Source: an uncultured Oscillospiraceae bacterium (GTDB lineage Bacteria > Bacillota > Clostridia > Oscillospirales > Ruminococcaceae). From it: a DNA stretch of 64,000 nt. The notes beneath the pieces are model-generated. The model did not search any database. It saw only the letters and a program-made list of their open reading frames with translations, and was not told the DNA's origin. The stretch spans positions 16,763 through 80,762 of the forward strand of contig CAJUMG010000008.1 of assembly GCA_910587335.1 (NCBI GenBank), in the 5' to 3' direction. The position numbers were made by a program, and so were the translations under genes. Shown piece after piece: positions 32,074 through 40,227 of this stretch (the stretch's first letter is position 1; the number at the start of each line of letters is the position of its first letter).

Positions 32074-32265
32074 ATGACAAAGGACCGCTTTGTGGAAATT
32101 TATACCCAGGGAATCACCAATGTGGAAAAGATCATTGTGGACACCAAGACCGGCACAAACGATCTGCTGGCTTCCTCTACGCTGACAGCAGGCTGCGGCA
32201 TGTCTGTTCTGGTAGATGCAAGACGGCAAACCCCTCGTCCACCTCCGTTGGCTGACACCGTCTAG
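32074..32265 (+). CDS. DUF6440-like small protein, probably frameshifted at its end
   Basis: This 63-residue frame starts MTKDRFVEIYTQGITNV after GGAAAGGAGCG. DRFVEIYTQG, KIIVDTKTGTNDLL and MSVLVDA follow the DUF6440 pattern as I remember it, which normally continues with DGKP. Here the DNA reads GATGCAAGACGGCAAA: removing one A gives DADGKPLV in the next frame. The printed end (RRQTPRPPPLADTV) is therefore probably out of frame, through a real 1-bp insertion or a sequence error. The function of the family is unknown. Confidence 0.55.
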   Translation: MTKDRFVEIYTQGITNVEKIIVDTKTGTNDLLASSTLTAGCGMSVLVDARRQTPRPPPLADTV

Positions 32266-32349
32266 CGCGCCCTTCTACCCTGTCTGCGCCAAAGACTTAC
32301 TGTTCTCTCCCCACCAAAGGTGGAGAAAAAGCAACTGGAGGTATATCAT

Positions 32350-32817
32350 ATGGCAAGCGAAAGAAAAATTATGGAATACGCCCAACAGGCTGGATACCAG
32401 CCGCTGGAGGATCACTGTATCATCGTAAAGCCCGCCCCGGGCAACCTTAGCGACAAAATCGTTTCTTTTTTCAAGTCTATTGTAAAATGTGACCTATGTG
32501 TGCTCCAGATGTGCGAGTGTGAGTTGATCCTGCTCCCGTTTGATCCCATGTGGGTAAGCTTACAGGAGGATGTGTCCCTAGTTCTGCCCTATGGCGATAT
32601 CCAATCGGTGGAATTAGAGGACGACCTGCTCAATACCATCATCACCATCCGCGCCGGGGAAGATGTGATCCGCCTGACCACCCAACAGAAGGCGCTGAGC
32701 GACTGGCGCATGTCCGGTCTCAACGCTACCCAATATGCCGGAGGCTACAAGAACTGGCACAAGGAGAATCTGGATAGAACCCTTGAGGCTCTGAAAAAAA
32801 TCGGGTATCAGGCATAG
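32350..32817 (+). CDS. Hypothetical PH-like small protein
   Basis: This 155-residue soluble protein starts MASERKIMEYAQQAGY 7 nt after CTGGAGG; an earlier in-frame ATG at 32320 lacks as good a site. It has a helix, then a beta-rich middle (CVLQMCECELILLPFD; YGDIQSVELEDDLLNTIITI) that recalls bacterial PH-like folds, and a C-terminal helix. I recognise no named family. It lies downstream of the AgrA-like and DUF6440-like genes in the same direction and ends before a strong terminator. Confidence 0.65.
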   Translation: MASERKIMEYAQQAGYQPLEDHCIIVKPAPGNLSDKIVSFFKSIVKCDLCVLQMCECELILLPFDPMWVSLQEDVSLVLPYGDIQSVELEDDLLNTIITIRAGEDVIRLTTQQKALSDWRMSGLNATQYAGGYKNWHKENLDRTLEALKKIGYQA

Positions 32818-32905
32818 GTATGAAATCGAAAGCTTTACAAAAAAGGACTGGGGCACCACTGCAAAAGCAAAAAAGCCATCGTGCCGCATGACCTATCACG
32901 CCTTG

Positions 32906-32941
32906 AAATAGCGGCTTTGAGAAATCAGAGCCGCTATTTTT
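32906..32941. terminator. Bidirectional terminator
   Basis: AAATAGCGGCT (32906-32916) pairs with AGCCGCTATTT (32929-32939), followed by T residues; it also faces the converging SpoVAF-like gene. Confidence 0.8.
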
Positions 32942-32958
32942 GATCCCTGCTGTGCATT

Positions 32959-34341
32959 TTACTGGTTTTTCAGTTTTCTTCGGATGAAAATACGACGAAA
33001 ATCCCGCCGGTTAAAGGGGATGAGCGGATACAGGTAGCTTTTGCCGGACAGGGTTCGGGTACTGCAAAGAATCACCAAAAACAGCAAGATACCACCGGCA
33101 AAGCCCCACAGTCCGAAAATACCGGTGAGGACTAAAAGGCCCAGTCGGACAAATTTAAAAGCAAAGCCCAATTCCAGGCTGGGCTGTGCATAATTGGCGA
33201 TGGCGGTAAAGGCTGCGTAGAGGATCGTTTCGGGCACAAACCAACCGGACTGGACGGCGAAATCCCCCAGCAGCAGCGCGCCGATAATGCTCATGGAATT
33301 GCTCATGATGCTTGGGGTATTGACCGAGGCCATCCGCAAGCCATCTACCGCGAATTCCAGCACCAAAAGCTGTGCCAAAAGCGGCACGCCGTTTGGCTCG
33401 GAAATGCCGATAAAGGAAAGCCAAGGCGGAATCCACTGGGGATGCTCCACCAAAAGAAGCCACAGGGGGGTCAAAAACAGGGTGAGCAGAAAGATCACGG
33501 TACGGGTGATCCGCAGATAGGTACCGGTGACCGGCGGGAAATAGTAATCGTCCGCCTCTCGAAAAAAGTCGAAGATGCCGGAGGGCAGAATCATAGCCGA
33601 GGGTGAATTGTCCACCAGCAGGACGATTCGACCTTCCAGCAGGGCGGCGGCAGCGGTATCCGGACGTTCGGTATACCGGGCTTTGGGAAAGGGGTTTCGC
33701 CACTTGCTGGAGATCAGCGCTTCGGCCAGACTCTCCTGGCTCATGGTAAGGCCCTGCACCTTGATGCGGCTGATCCGGTCCTTGATCCTTCCGACCAATT
33801 CCAGGTCGGCCCGATCCTCCATATAGCATAGGACGATGTCGGTGTGGGAGCTTTCCCCAGCGGTTAGGATGGACATGGTCAGCTTTGGGTCCCGAATACG
33901 ACGGCGAATCAAAGCGGTGTTAAAGACCACCGTTTCCACAAATCCGTCCCGGCTGCCCCGCAGGACCTTGTCCTTCTCCGGCTCCTCTACGCTCCGGGCC
34001 GGGTAGGTGCGAATATCAATCAGCGCGCAGGCGGGAAATCCATGGATAAACAGTCCCAGGTTGCCGGATAAAATCGCCGTACAGGCGGCATCGGGCTGCG
34101 ATTCCTCCGCTACCTCCACATAAGGGATGATTCGTTTGGAAAAGCTTTGCATATCCGGCGCAGCTTCCCAGACGGAAGGCTCCAGCTTGAGGAAATATTC
34201 CAGCATTTTTTCCATCACTTCATCTTTAATCATCCCGTCCACAAACAAGATTGTTGCCGGTCTGCCGGCGATTTCCAGGTCCCGGCGGACCAGGTCGAAG
34301 GATTTTTCCGGCTGGAGGATGTCCAGCGTTTTTTCCAACAT
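32959..34341 (-). CDS. SpoVAF/GerA-A family spore membrane protein
   Basis: This 460-residue protein belongs to the GerA family A-subunit group. The N-terminal 240 residues form the soluble domain (TILFVDGMIKDEVMEKML; ESSHTDIVLCYMEDRA), followed by RYTERPDTAAAALLEGRIVLLVDNSP and about five membrane helices. SNSMSIIGALLLGDFAVQ and ETILYAAFTAIANYAQPS look more like SpoVAF than like a GerAA nutrient receptor. SpoVAF acts in the inner spore membrane beside the SpoVA dipicolinate channel. No spoVA or gerB/gerC genes are adjacent. A forespore-type promoter lies at 34367-34395. Confidence 0.85.
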   Translation of the reverse strand: MLEKTLDILQPEKSFDLVRRDLEIAGRPATILFVDGMIKDEVMEKMLEYFLKLEPSVWEAAPDMQSFSKRIIPYVEVAEESQPDAACTAILSGNLGLFIHGFPACALIDIRTYPARSVEEPEKDKVLRGSRDGFVETVVFNTALIRRRIRDPKLTMSILTAGESSHTDIVLCYMEDRADLELVGRIKDRISRIKVQGLTMSQESLAEALISSKWRNPFPKARYTERPDTAAAALLEGRIVLLVDNSPSAMILPSGIFDFFREADDYYFPPVTGTYLRITRTVIFLLTLFLTPLWLLLVEHPQWIPPWLSFIGISEPNGVPLLAQLLVLEFAVDGLRMASVNTPSIMSNSMSIIGALLLGDFAVQSGWFVPETILYAAFTAIANYAQPSLELGFAFKFVRLGLLVLTGIFGLWGFAGGILLFLVILCSTRTLSGKSYLYPLIPFNRRDFRRIFIRRKLKNQ

Positions 34342-34366
34342 GAAAAAGGCCCCCTTTCGGCCTGTT

Positions 34367-34395
34367 TAGTATTTGCCGAAAAGGGGATTTTATAC
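34367..34395 (-). promoter_or_regulatory. Forespore-type (sigma-G/F-like) promoter of the spoVAF-like gene
   Basis: On the minus strand GTATA (34395-34391), a 17-bp spacer and AATACTA (34373-34367) fit the sigma-G pattern GnATR / CATnMTA with one mismatch. The start codon is 25 bp downstream. A CCCCTTTTCGGC/GCCGAAAGGGG inverted repeat overlaps it and includes the ribosome site. Confidence 0.55.
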
Positions 34396-34505
34396 AAAAA
34401 GGGAAAGGACTGCCTGTGCCGGCGGGTATAACACAAAAAGAGAGCGGACAAAGCTTTTTGACCGAATTTTTGGCCGGGACGCTCCTCGCCTTTTGCAACA
34501 CCGTT

Positions 34506-35348
34506 TTACCAGCCGCCCTGCGCCTCCAGCTCCAGCAGATACCGGACCACCCCGTCCTCGGTGTTGGGCGGAACAATCCGGTCGGCCCGGGCCAACAGGT
34601 CCGCCGTGGCGTTTTCCACTGCGCAAAACAGGTCCGCTCCGTCCGCCAGGGCCAGGTCATTGTGGTTATCACCAAAGGCGACCACCCGGTCCGCGCCGGC
34701 CATTTCCCGCAGAATCTGGACCGACAGCCGCTTATCTACCCCGCCTGCCTGCACCTCCAGGTACCACAAGGGCTCATAGGTGTCCAGATAATAAGAGAGG
34801 GTGATGTTGGGGATCTTTGCCATCTCCTGGTACAGCCGGTCCATCTTCTCTTTGGGCCCCGGCATGGAAAAAAAGACCACCCGGCTGTTTTGCGCTGTTT
34901 GGGACAAAGATTCCACCTGCCGCCACTTTTTCTGTGGAAAACGAGACCGTTCCTCGGCAAACTGCTGTTCCCGCTGGGTATCCAGGCTGACGAAATTGGC
35001 AAACAGCTGTTGATCCTGATAGGTATACATGGTGCTGTGCAGCTGATACTTTTCCATGATCCGCGCCACCTGCACCGCCGCCGGTGGGTCGATATCCATT
35101 ACCCGGATAAACCGTGCCGCGTTGTAGTCATAGTAGATCACCCCATTAAACAGGGCGATGGGCAGGGTCAGACGCAGCCCGTCTAAAATACCAATGACCG
35201 TGCCGGTGCTACGGGCGCTGGAAATGGAGAAGCAAAGCCCCTTTTCGATCATGCGGTTTAGCTCCCGGACAGCGTAGGAGGACAACACGGCGTTATTTTG
35301 CAAAAGGGTTCCGTCTAGGTCAGAAAGGTACAGGGTTTTTGTGTTCAT
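34506..35348 (-). CDS. Cof-type HAD-IIB sugar-phosphatase-like hydrolase
   Basis: This 280-residue protein starts MNTKTLYLSDLDGTLL after GGGAGGCGCCT. Motif I is DLDGT, motif II lies in FSISSARSTGT, and motifs III/IV in VDKRLSVQIL...VVAFGDNHNDLAL, where the paired acidic residues bind Mg. A C2B cap domain lies between. Cof-type enzymes remove phosphate from sugar phosphates, flavin nucleotides and similar; the substrate cannot be told. It stands alone between terminators. Confidence 0.88.
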   Translation of the reverse strand: MNTKTLYLSDLDGTLLQNNAVLSSYAVRELNRMIEKGLCFSISSARSTGTVIGILDGLRLTLPIALFNGVIYYDYNAARFIRVMDIDPPAAVQVARIMEKYQLHSTMYTYQDQQLFANFVSLDTQREQQFAEERSRFPQKKWRQVESLSQTAQNSRVVFFSMPGPKEKMDRLYQEMAKIPNITLSYYLDTYEPLWYLEVQAGGVDKRLSVQILREMAGADRVVAFGDNHNDLALADGADLFCAVENATADLLARADRIVPPNTEDGVVRYLLELEAQGGW

Positions 35349-35360
35349 AGGCGCCTCCCT

Positions 35361-35402
35361 AAAAAGCAAACGGCCTTGGGTCTGTGGCCACAGGCCGTTT
35401 GC
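35361..35402 (-). terminator. Terminator of the murT-gatD-like unit
   Basis: GCAAACGGCCT (35366-35376) and AGGCCGTTTGC (35392-35402) are exact complements, with TTTTT following on the minus strand. Confidence 0.85.
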
Positions 35403-35417
35403 CGATGCGATGAAGGT

Positions 35418-36143
35418 TTACTGGATCTCGTTTAAGGTAAGCTTTAGGGCCAGTTCCTCGGCGGTGGTATTCCAATCGAGGAAGGCTTCGCCCACCAGCC
35501 GCCGCAACAGCTCCTTTAAAATTTCCGGGTTTTTGACCAAAAGCGGTCCCAACTGCCAGCTGCCGAAGAAGTTTCGGTACAAGTTTCCCTCGTGAAGAGA
35601 CTCCTCCCCCCCCCCGTCAGATTCGCTGTCTCCCGCGCCCTTTTGCACAGTGAACAGATAGTCCCGCTCATTTCCGTGAATGTGGGCGGTGCGGTTGACA
35701 AAGCCGTAGGAGGCGATATCCGGTGCAAAAGCCGGATGGGCCAACACGTCCGAGATAAATACGTTTCCGGTCTCCTGACCGGTATAGTCAAACAGCCCGA
35801 TACCGGGGAGAGCTTCTCCCTGGGCATCGGTAAAGCTTTTGCCGAACAAAAGCCGGCTGTTTCCGATGACCAAAAAGACCGTATCCTGCTCCACCGCCGC
35901 CAGAACCGCCTCTTTCCGGTGGATAAAATCCTGCGCGGCCCGGGCCAGGTTCCGGGCTTTACCCGGCCCAAGATAAACCATTTGATAAGCGGAAAAGTCG
36001 ATCTCGTCATCCAAACTTTTGTGGTCAATTTCCCACTGGATCTCCATAGCGTCCAGCCCCTTGGTCACCGCCAGCAGATTGGCCCAGTCGCCGTACAGAT
36101 CCAGCAGGTCGTCGTACAGCCAGAGAATGGTTACCTTGTTCAT
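35418..36143 (-). CDS. GatD-like amidotransferase subunit lacking catalytic Cys and His
   Basis: This 241-residue protein is encoded directly after murT with an ATGA overlap, the place of GatD, the glutaminase that feeds ammonia to MurT for lipid II glutamate amidation. The fold is readable: VTILWLYDDLLDLYGDWANL, YLGPGKARN, and GPLLVKNPEILKELL at the end. But the nucleophile loop, normally ICGGYQLLG, is IGNSRLLFG, placing Gly at residue 94 where S. aureus GatD has Cys94, and the usual YLHGPLL is WQLGPLL, so the catalytic His is gone as well. Glutaminase activity therefore looks absent. A G10 run (plus strand C10, 35606-35615) lies in the coding sequence within a Ser/Glu/Gly-rich loop. Confidence 0.82.
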   Translation of the reverse strand: MNKVTILWLYDDLLDLYGDWANLLAVTKGLDAMEIQWEIDHKSLDDEIDFSAYQMVYLGPGKARNLARAAQDFIHRKEAVLAAVEQDTVFLVIGNSRLLFGKSFTDAQGEALPGIGLFDYTGQETGNVFISDVLAHPAFAPDIASYGFVNRTAHIHGNERDYLFTVQKGAGDSESDGGGEESLHEGNLYRNFFGSWQLGPLLVKNPEILKELLRRLVGEAFLDWNTTAEELALKLTLNEIQ

Positions 36144-37447
36144 TTGCTGATCACCCCCAAAATGGACTTGGCGTCATACAGTTCGGTTAAAATGCAGATG
36201 TCTCCGCGGGTTTTGTCAATGACCGGCTTTAGATGGGAAAGATCCCGCTCAATCCGCACCTGTTCGGTGGGAAAGCCGGCCAGCTTGAGCCGGACGGCCA
36301 GGTCATAAGCCCGGGGGCCGGTTCCTACAATGGCGTCGACCTTGCCAAGCAGCCGTTCAAAGGCGATATCATACAGCCAGGTAGTATCCCGGTGGCCGGT
36401 GTGATTGATGTTGCCGACAAAGACCACCACCGTTTTTTCCCCTTCCCGCTCCAGCACATGGGTGATGGACTGGTCAAAGGAAACCGGATTCTGGTTTTTG
36501 GACAGGATCATGATCGCCCGGCGGCCATCCACCGAAAATTCGTCGTACCGCTGCTTAAGCACCACAAAGGTAGAGGCCGCCTCGCAGCAATCCTTTAGCG
36601 GAAGGCCCAGCTCGGTACAGGCGGCAATGGCCGCGGTGGTATTGAGGATATTGAACAGATCCTTATAATCGGTGTGGACCGGGCAGCCGTTGACCGTAAA
36701 ATCCCCCGATGCAAAATCCACGTCCGCGGCGGTATAGGTCCACTGGGGATTGGTATATCCACATTTGGAGCAGGCAAAGCCGCCGATGTGATTATAATGG
36801 TAATACTGATAGGCCATCCGCCCCAAGCAGCGGGGGCAGACCTTTGCGTCGTGGGTGATGTTCAGGCACCGTTCGGAGGACTGGGCAGTTTTGGAAAGGC
36901 CGTAATAGACCCGCTCGTTTTCCGGCGCCAAATCGCCGCTGATCGGATCGTTGCCGTTTAAAATCAGCTTGACCTGCGGCTTAATGGCTTCGTGCAGCTT
37001 TTCGATGATAACGTCCACATTGCCGTTTCGGGTCAGCTGATCACGGAAAAGATTGGTACACAGCAGATAGTCCGGCGAAAAATCCCGGAAAATCAGCCGG
37101 GAGAAGCGCTCGTCCACCTCCAGGACCACGAAATCCTCTTTTATGCGCCCGCCCATAGTCGAAGCGGCCAACAGAGCGGTAGCCACGCCGCCGGTGAGGT
37201 TGGAGCCCTTGGCGTTATGGACAACGGAGCGCCCCTGCTTTTTGAGGATGTGGGCGATCATGTTAGAGGTAGAGGTTTTTCCGTTGGAACCAGTGACCGC
37301 CAGAACCTTACCATCAAACCGGAAGCGGCCCATCATATCCGGGCAGATTTTGAGCGCCAGCTCGCCAGGCAGGTTGGTGGACTTGCCAAGCGGCTTGCCC
37401 AATAGGTATAGCAGCTTGCCCAGTAAAAGAGCCAATTTCATTTTCAT
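36140..37447 (-). CDS. murT: MurT-like lipid II isoglutaminyl synthase subunit
   Basis: This 435-residue Mur-ligase relative starts MKMKLALLLGKLLYLLGK after GAGGTG. Motifs: ATP loop VTGSNGKTSTSNMIAHIL, NLFRDQLTRNGNVD, a four-Cys zinc ribbon (CPRC ... CSKC) typical of MurT, and a C-terminal DUF1727-like domain with NINHTGHRDTTWLYD. MurT activates the D-Glu carboxylate of lipid II with ATP so that ammonia from GatD can amidate it. The ligase motifs look intact, in contrast to its damaged-looking GatD-like partner. Its stop overlaps the partner start. Confidence 0.9.
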   Translation of the reverse strand: MKMKLALLLGKLLYLLGKPLGKSTNLPGELALKICPDMMGRFRFDGKVLAVTGSNGKTSTSNMIAHILKKQGRSVVHNAKGSNLTGGVATALLAASTMGGRIKEDFVVLEVDERFSRLIFRDFSPDYLLCTNLFRDQLTRNGNVDVIIEKLHEAIKPQVKLILNGNDPISGDLAPENERVYYGLSKTAQSSERCLNITHDAKVCPRCLGRMAYQYYHYNHIGGFACSKCGYTNPQWTYTAADVDFASGDFTVNGCPVHTDYKDLFNILNTTAAIAACTELGLPLKDCCEAASTFVVLKQRYDEFSVDGRRAIMILSKNQNPVSFDQSITHVLEREGEKTVVVFVGNINHTGHRDTTWLYDIAFERLLGKVDAIVGTGPRAYDLAVRLKLAGFPTEQVRIERDLSHLKPVIDKTRGDICILTELYDAKSILGVISK

Positions 37448-37771
37448 TCGCAAGCACCTCAATTCCAAGAAGAACTGCTGGATACAGCAGCCATAAATGA
37501 TGGATACAAACTCCTATTTATTTTAGCACAAATGACCGCTAAAAAATAGCGGCTTTGCAACTATTTTTTTCCGCCGCTTTGCATCTTAAATCAAAACAGC
37601 CTGCAATGAAAGAAAAGATTAAAAAAGGCAGCGTATTATCTAAAAAAATTGTGTATTCGGGAATAATTAAATGAAATTTGTAAAATCCCCCTTGAAATTA
37701 CCAGCTTTTTCCGGTATGATAAGAAAAAGGATGTTATAGCCTGTCCTATTACTTTGCAGGAGGGAACCAAT
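37448..37771. other. 324-bp divergent spacer
   Basis: AT-rich, with a CCGCTA/TAGCGG hairpin near 37533-37550 and the MFS promoter at 37692-37720. I see no gene in it. Confidence 0.55.
37692..37720 (+). promoter_or_regulatory. Promoter of the 37772 MFS gene
   Basis: TTGAAA (37692-37697), 17 bp, TATGAT (37715-37720). Confidence 0.7.
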
Positions 37772-39067
37772 ATGGCCAATGCAGTTTCCCGTATTTTGCG
37801 AAAAAGCGCCTTAATGGATCAGCTGATGAGCTTACAGGGCAACGCCAAATGGTGTGTTCTATGCGAACCCTTTTGGGCGATTACCAACGCGCTTTATGTC
37901 GCTTACGCGGTGGAATACCGCAAAGCGATTATCGGACTGGATAACGCCAATCTGGGTACCCTGCTGGGCACGCTTGTGACCATCCAGCTGACAGCGCAGT
38001 TTGTCGGCTCTTTTCTGGGCGGCATTATCACCGACAAGCTGGGGCGGAGGAAAACCTGTTACTATTTTGATCTGCTGTCCGGCGCGTTATCGGTGCTGCT
38101 TTTGGCCTGTGCGCAAAATTTTTGGTGGTTCGCTGTATCCATGGCGTTCAGCGGCTGCTGGCAGATCAACACCAACGCTTGGAACGGTCTTTTGACCGAG
38201 GACTGCCCGCCGAAAAAAATCCCTTACGCCTTTTCCGGCATTACCATGGTGCAGCTGGCGGCGACCTTTTTAACCCCGATTTCCATCATTTTAGTCCAGC
38301 GGTTTGATATCATCCCGGCGCTACGAGGCGTTTACCTGTTTGCTTTTTTGTCCCAGGCGTTTAAATGCACCCTGCTTTTTTTCAAGGCAAAGGAAACCGA
38401 ACAGGGGAAAAAGCGGATTGCCGAGACGAAGGACACTCCTTTTTACAAAATGTTTTCCGGTTACGGCCGGGTGGTCGGACTGATTTTTTCCACCCCGGTG
38501 ACCCGCCTTTTGCTGGTGCTGGTCATCACCATTGGGATCAATAACATTATTATCGGCACCTTTTTCTATGATTTTGCCACCGAACGGCTGGGCCTTCCCA
38601 CCGCGTCCTTGGGCTATATCCCCATGATTCGGGCGGCGGTCTGTCTTTTGTTTATGTTCACCGCCCAAAGCAGGATCAATGAAAAAAGCCATCGGACCGT
38701 GTTGTCTATCGGGCTGGTGATCTATGCGGCGGCCTTTGCCTGTCCGCTTTTGTTCCAGGGACTTCCCTGGCTGGGGGCAGTGCTGTACATTGTCTTCGAA
38801 GCGGTGGCCAACGCCTTTGTCATTCCGCGCAAGGAGTCCCTTTTATTTTTGTATGTGGACAAAAAGGAGCGCTCCCGCGTATACGGGATGCTGCATGTCA
38901 TCGCCCTGGCTATTACCTCTCCCTTTGGCACAGTGATGGGGGCTCTGAGCGACTGGAACCGGCTGTATCCGTTTTTGTTTGCCATCGGAGTTTCTTTGGC
39001 CTGCGGCGCGTTGGTTTTCTTCTCCCGGACCGAGTCCAAAAGCGCTGATGTGGTGAAGGCGCGGTAA
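37772..39067 (+). CDS. Major facilitator superfamily transporter
   Basis: This 431-residue protein starts MANAVSRILRKSALMD after AGGAGGGAACCAAT. Twelve helices are likely, with the MFS A-loop FLGGIITDKLGRRKTCYY after helix 2. An early CEPFWAITNALYVAYAVEY segment is shared in style with the MFS protein at 56833 (HEPFWSIPYGFYSFYLSLY), so the two are paralogues of one subfamily. The substrate is unknown. It precedes asnA but asnA has its own promoter. Confidence 0.8.
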   Translation: MANAVSRILRKSALMDQLMSLQGNAKWCVLCEPFWAITNALYVAYAVEYRKAIIGLDNANLGTLLGTLVTIQLTAQFVGSFLGGIITDKLGRRKTCYYFDLLSGALSVLLLACAQNFWWFAVSMAFSGCWQINTNAWNGLLTEDCPPKKIPYAFSGITMVQLAATFLTPISIILVQRFDIIPALRGVYLFAFLSQAFKCTLLFFKAKETEQGKKRIAETKDTPFYKMFSGYGRVVGLIFSTPVTRLLLVLVITIGINNIIIGTFFYDFATERLGLPTASLGYIPMIRAAVCLLFMFTAQSRINEKSHRTVLSIGLVIYAAAFACPLLFQGLPWLGAVLYIVFEAVANAFVIPRKESLLFLYVDKKERSRVYGMLHVIALAITSPFGTVMGALSDWNRLYPFLFAIGVSLACGALVFFSRTESKSADVVKAR

Positions 39068-39114
39068 GCGGGCGGGGAATCTATACAAACTTTTCTTAAC
39101 AGTGATATTTCTGC

Positions 39115-39143
39115 TTGACAGAGCAGCGGATCTGATGTAAGAT
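39115..39143 (+). promoter_or_regulatory. asnA promoter
   Basis: TTGACA (39115-39120), 17 bp, TAAGAT (39138-39143). The leader of about 40 nt is too short for a T-box. Confidence 0.75.
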
Positions 39144-39189
39144 GCATGTATACAATTTTGAAATTGCATTTTGTCTGGAGGGCGGAAAA

Positions 39190-40203
39190 ATGTCATTACA
39201 AAAACTGATTTTACCGGATCATTATACGTCGAAATTGGATATCCTTCATACGGAAATCGCCATTAAAACGGTGAAGGATACCTTTGAGCGGGAGCTGGCC
39301 GAAGCGCTGCGGCTGGTGCGGGTTTCCGCGCCGCTGTTCGTCCGGCCGGAATCGGGGCTCAATGATGATTTGAACGGGGTAGAGCGTCCAGTCCAGTTCG
39401 ACGTTTTGGAGACCGGATATGATGTGCAGGTGGTACATAGCCTGGCGAAATGGAAGCGGCTGGCCCTAAAGCGCTATGGCTTTGGGCCGGGCAGCGGCAT
39501 CTATACGGACATGAACGCCATCCGCCGGGATGAGGATTTGGACAATCTACATTCGATTTATGTGGACCAGTGGGATTGGGAGAAGGTCATCACCCCACAG
39601 CTGCGCAATATCGCTTATTTAAAGGACACGGTTAAAGCCATTGTGGGCGCACTTCAGCGCACCCAGGACCGGGTTTGCCAGGAGTTTCCCATTTTAAGCC
39701 GGGTGATCCCCGAAAAAATTGTCTTCCTCACCACCCAGGAGCTGGAGGACCGTTACCCCAACCTCACCCCGAAGGAGCGAGAGGATGCGGCCTGTAAGGA
39801 GCACGGTCTGGTCTTCTTAATGCAAATTGGCGACAAGCTGGCCTCCGGCGCTCCCCACGACGGGCGAGCGCCGGACTATGATGATTGGTCGCTTAACGGG
39901 GATATTTTGGTTTGGTATCCGCTTTTGGACCGGGCGTTTGAGATTTCCTCCATGGGCATTCGGGTGGACGAAAGGTCGTTAAAGGAACAGCTAGCAAAAG
40001 CTCATTGCGAGGATCGGGCAGAGCTTTCCTTCCACAGGATGCTGCTGGAGGGTCAGCTTCCCTTGACGATGGGAGGCGGTATTGGTCAGTCGCGCATCTG
40101 CATGTTAATGCTCAACAAGGTCCATATCGGCGAGGTGCAGGCGGCGATCTGGTCCGACGAGATGATCGACGCCTGCGAGGCGAGAGGCGTTCATCTGCTA
40201 TAG
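39190..40203 (+). CDS. asnA: Aspartate-ammonia ligase, asparagine synthetase A
   Basis: This 337-residue enzyme makes asparagine from aspartate, ammonia and ATP. It starts MSLQKLILPDHYTSKLDI after CTGGAGGGCGG. Family features: RVSAPLFVRPESGLNDDLNG, VVHSLAKWKRLALKRY, IYTDMNAIRRDED, VDQWDWEKVI and the C-terminal LTMGGGIGQSRICML. It is a class II aminoacyl-tRNA-synthetase-like fold of the usual length. A GNAT gene follows 24 bp later, probably co-transcribed. Confidence 0.95.
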   Translation: MSLQKLILPDHYTSKLDILHTEIAIKTVKDTFERELAEALRLVRVSAPLFVRPESGLNDDLNGVERPVQFDVLETGYDVQVVHSLAKWKRLALKRYGFGPGSGIYTDMNAIRRDEDLDNLHSIYVDQWDWEKVITPQLRNIAYLKDTVKAIVGALQRTQDRVCQEFPILSRVIPEKIVFLTTQELEDRYPNLTPKEREDAACKEHGLVFLMQIGDKLASGAPHDGRAPDYDDWSLNGDILVWYPLLDRAFEISSMGIRVDERSLKEQLAKAHCEDRAELSFHRMLLEGQLPLTMGGGIGQSRICMLMLNKVHIGEVQAAIWSDEMIDACEARGVHLL

Positions 40204-40227
40204 TTTTTCGGTGAGGAGGATGAGCAG

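Noticed and set aside
31925..32265. AgrD-type signal peptide precursor after the AgrA-like gene
   Set aside because: The small protein there follows the DUF6440 pattern and lacks the amphipathic helix and charged tail of AgrD.
39068..39189. T-box riboswitch before asnA
   Set aside because: The leader is only about 40 nt and lacks the T-box core.
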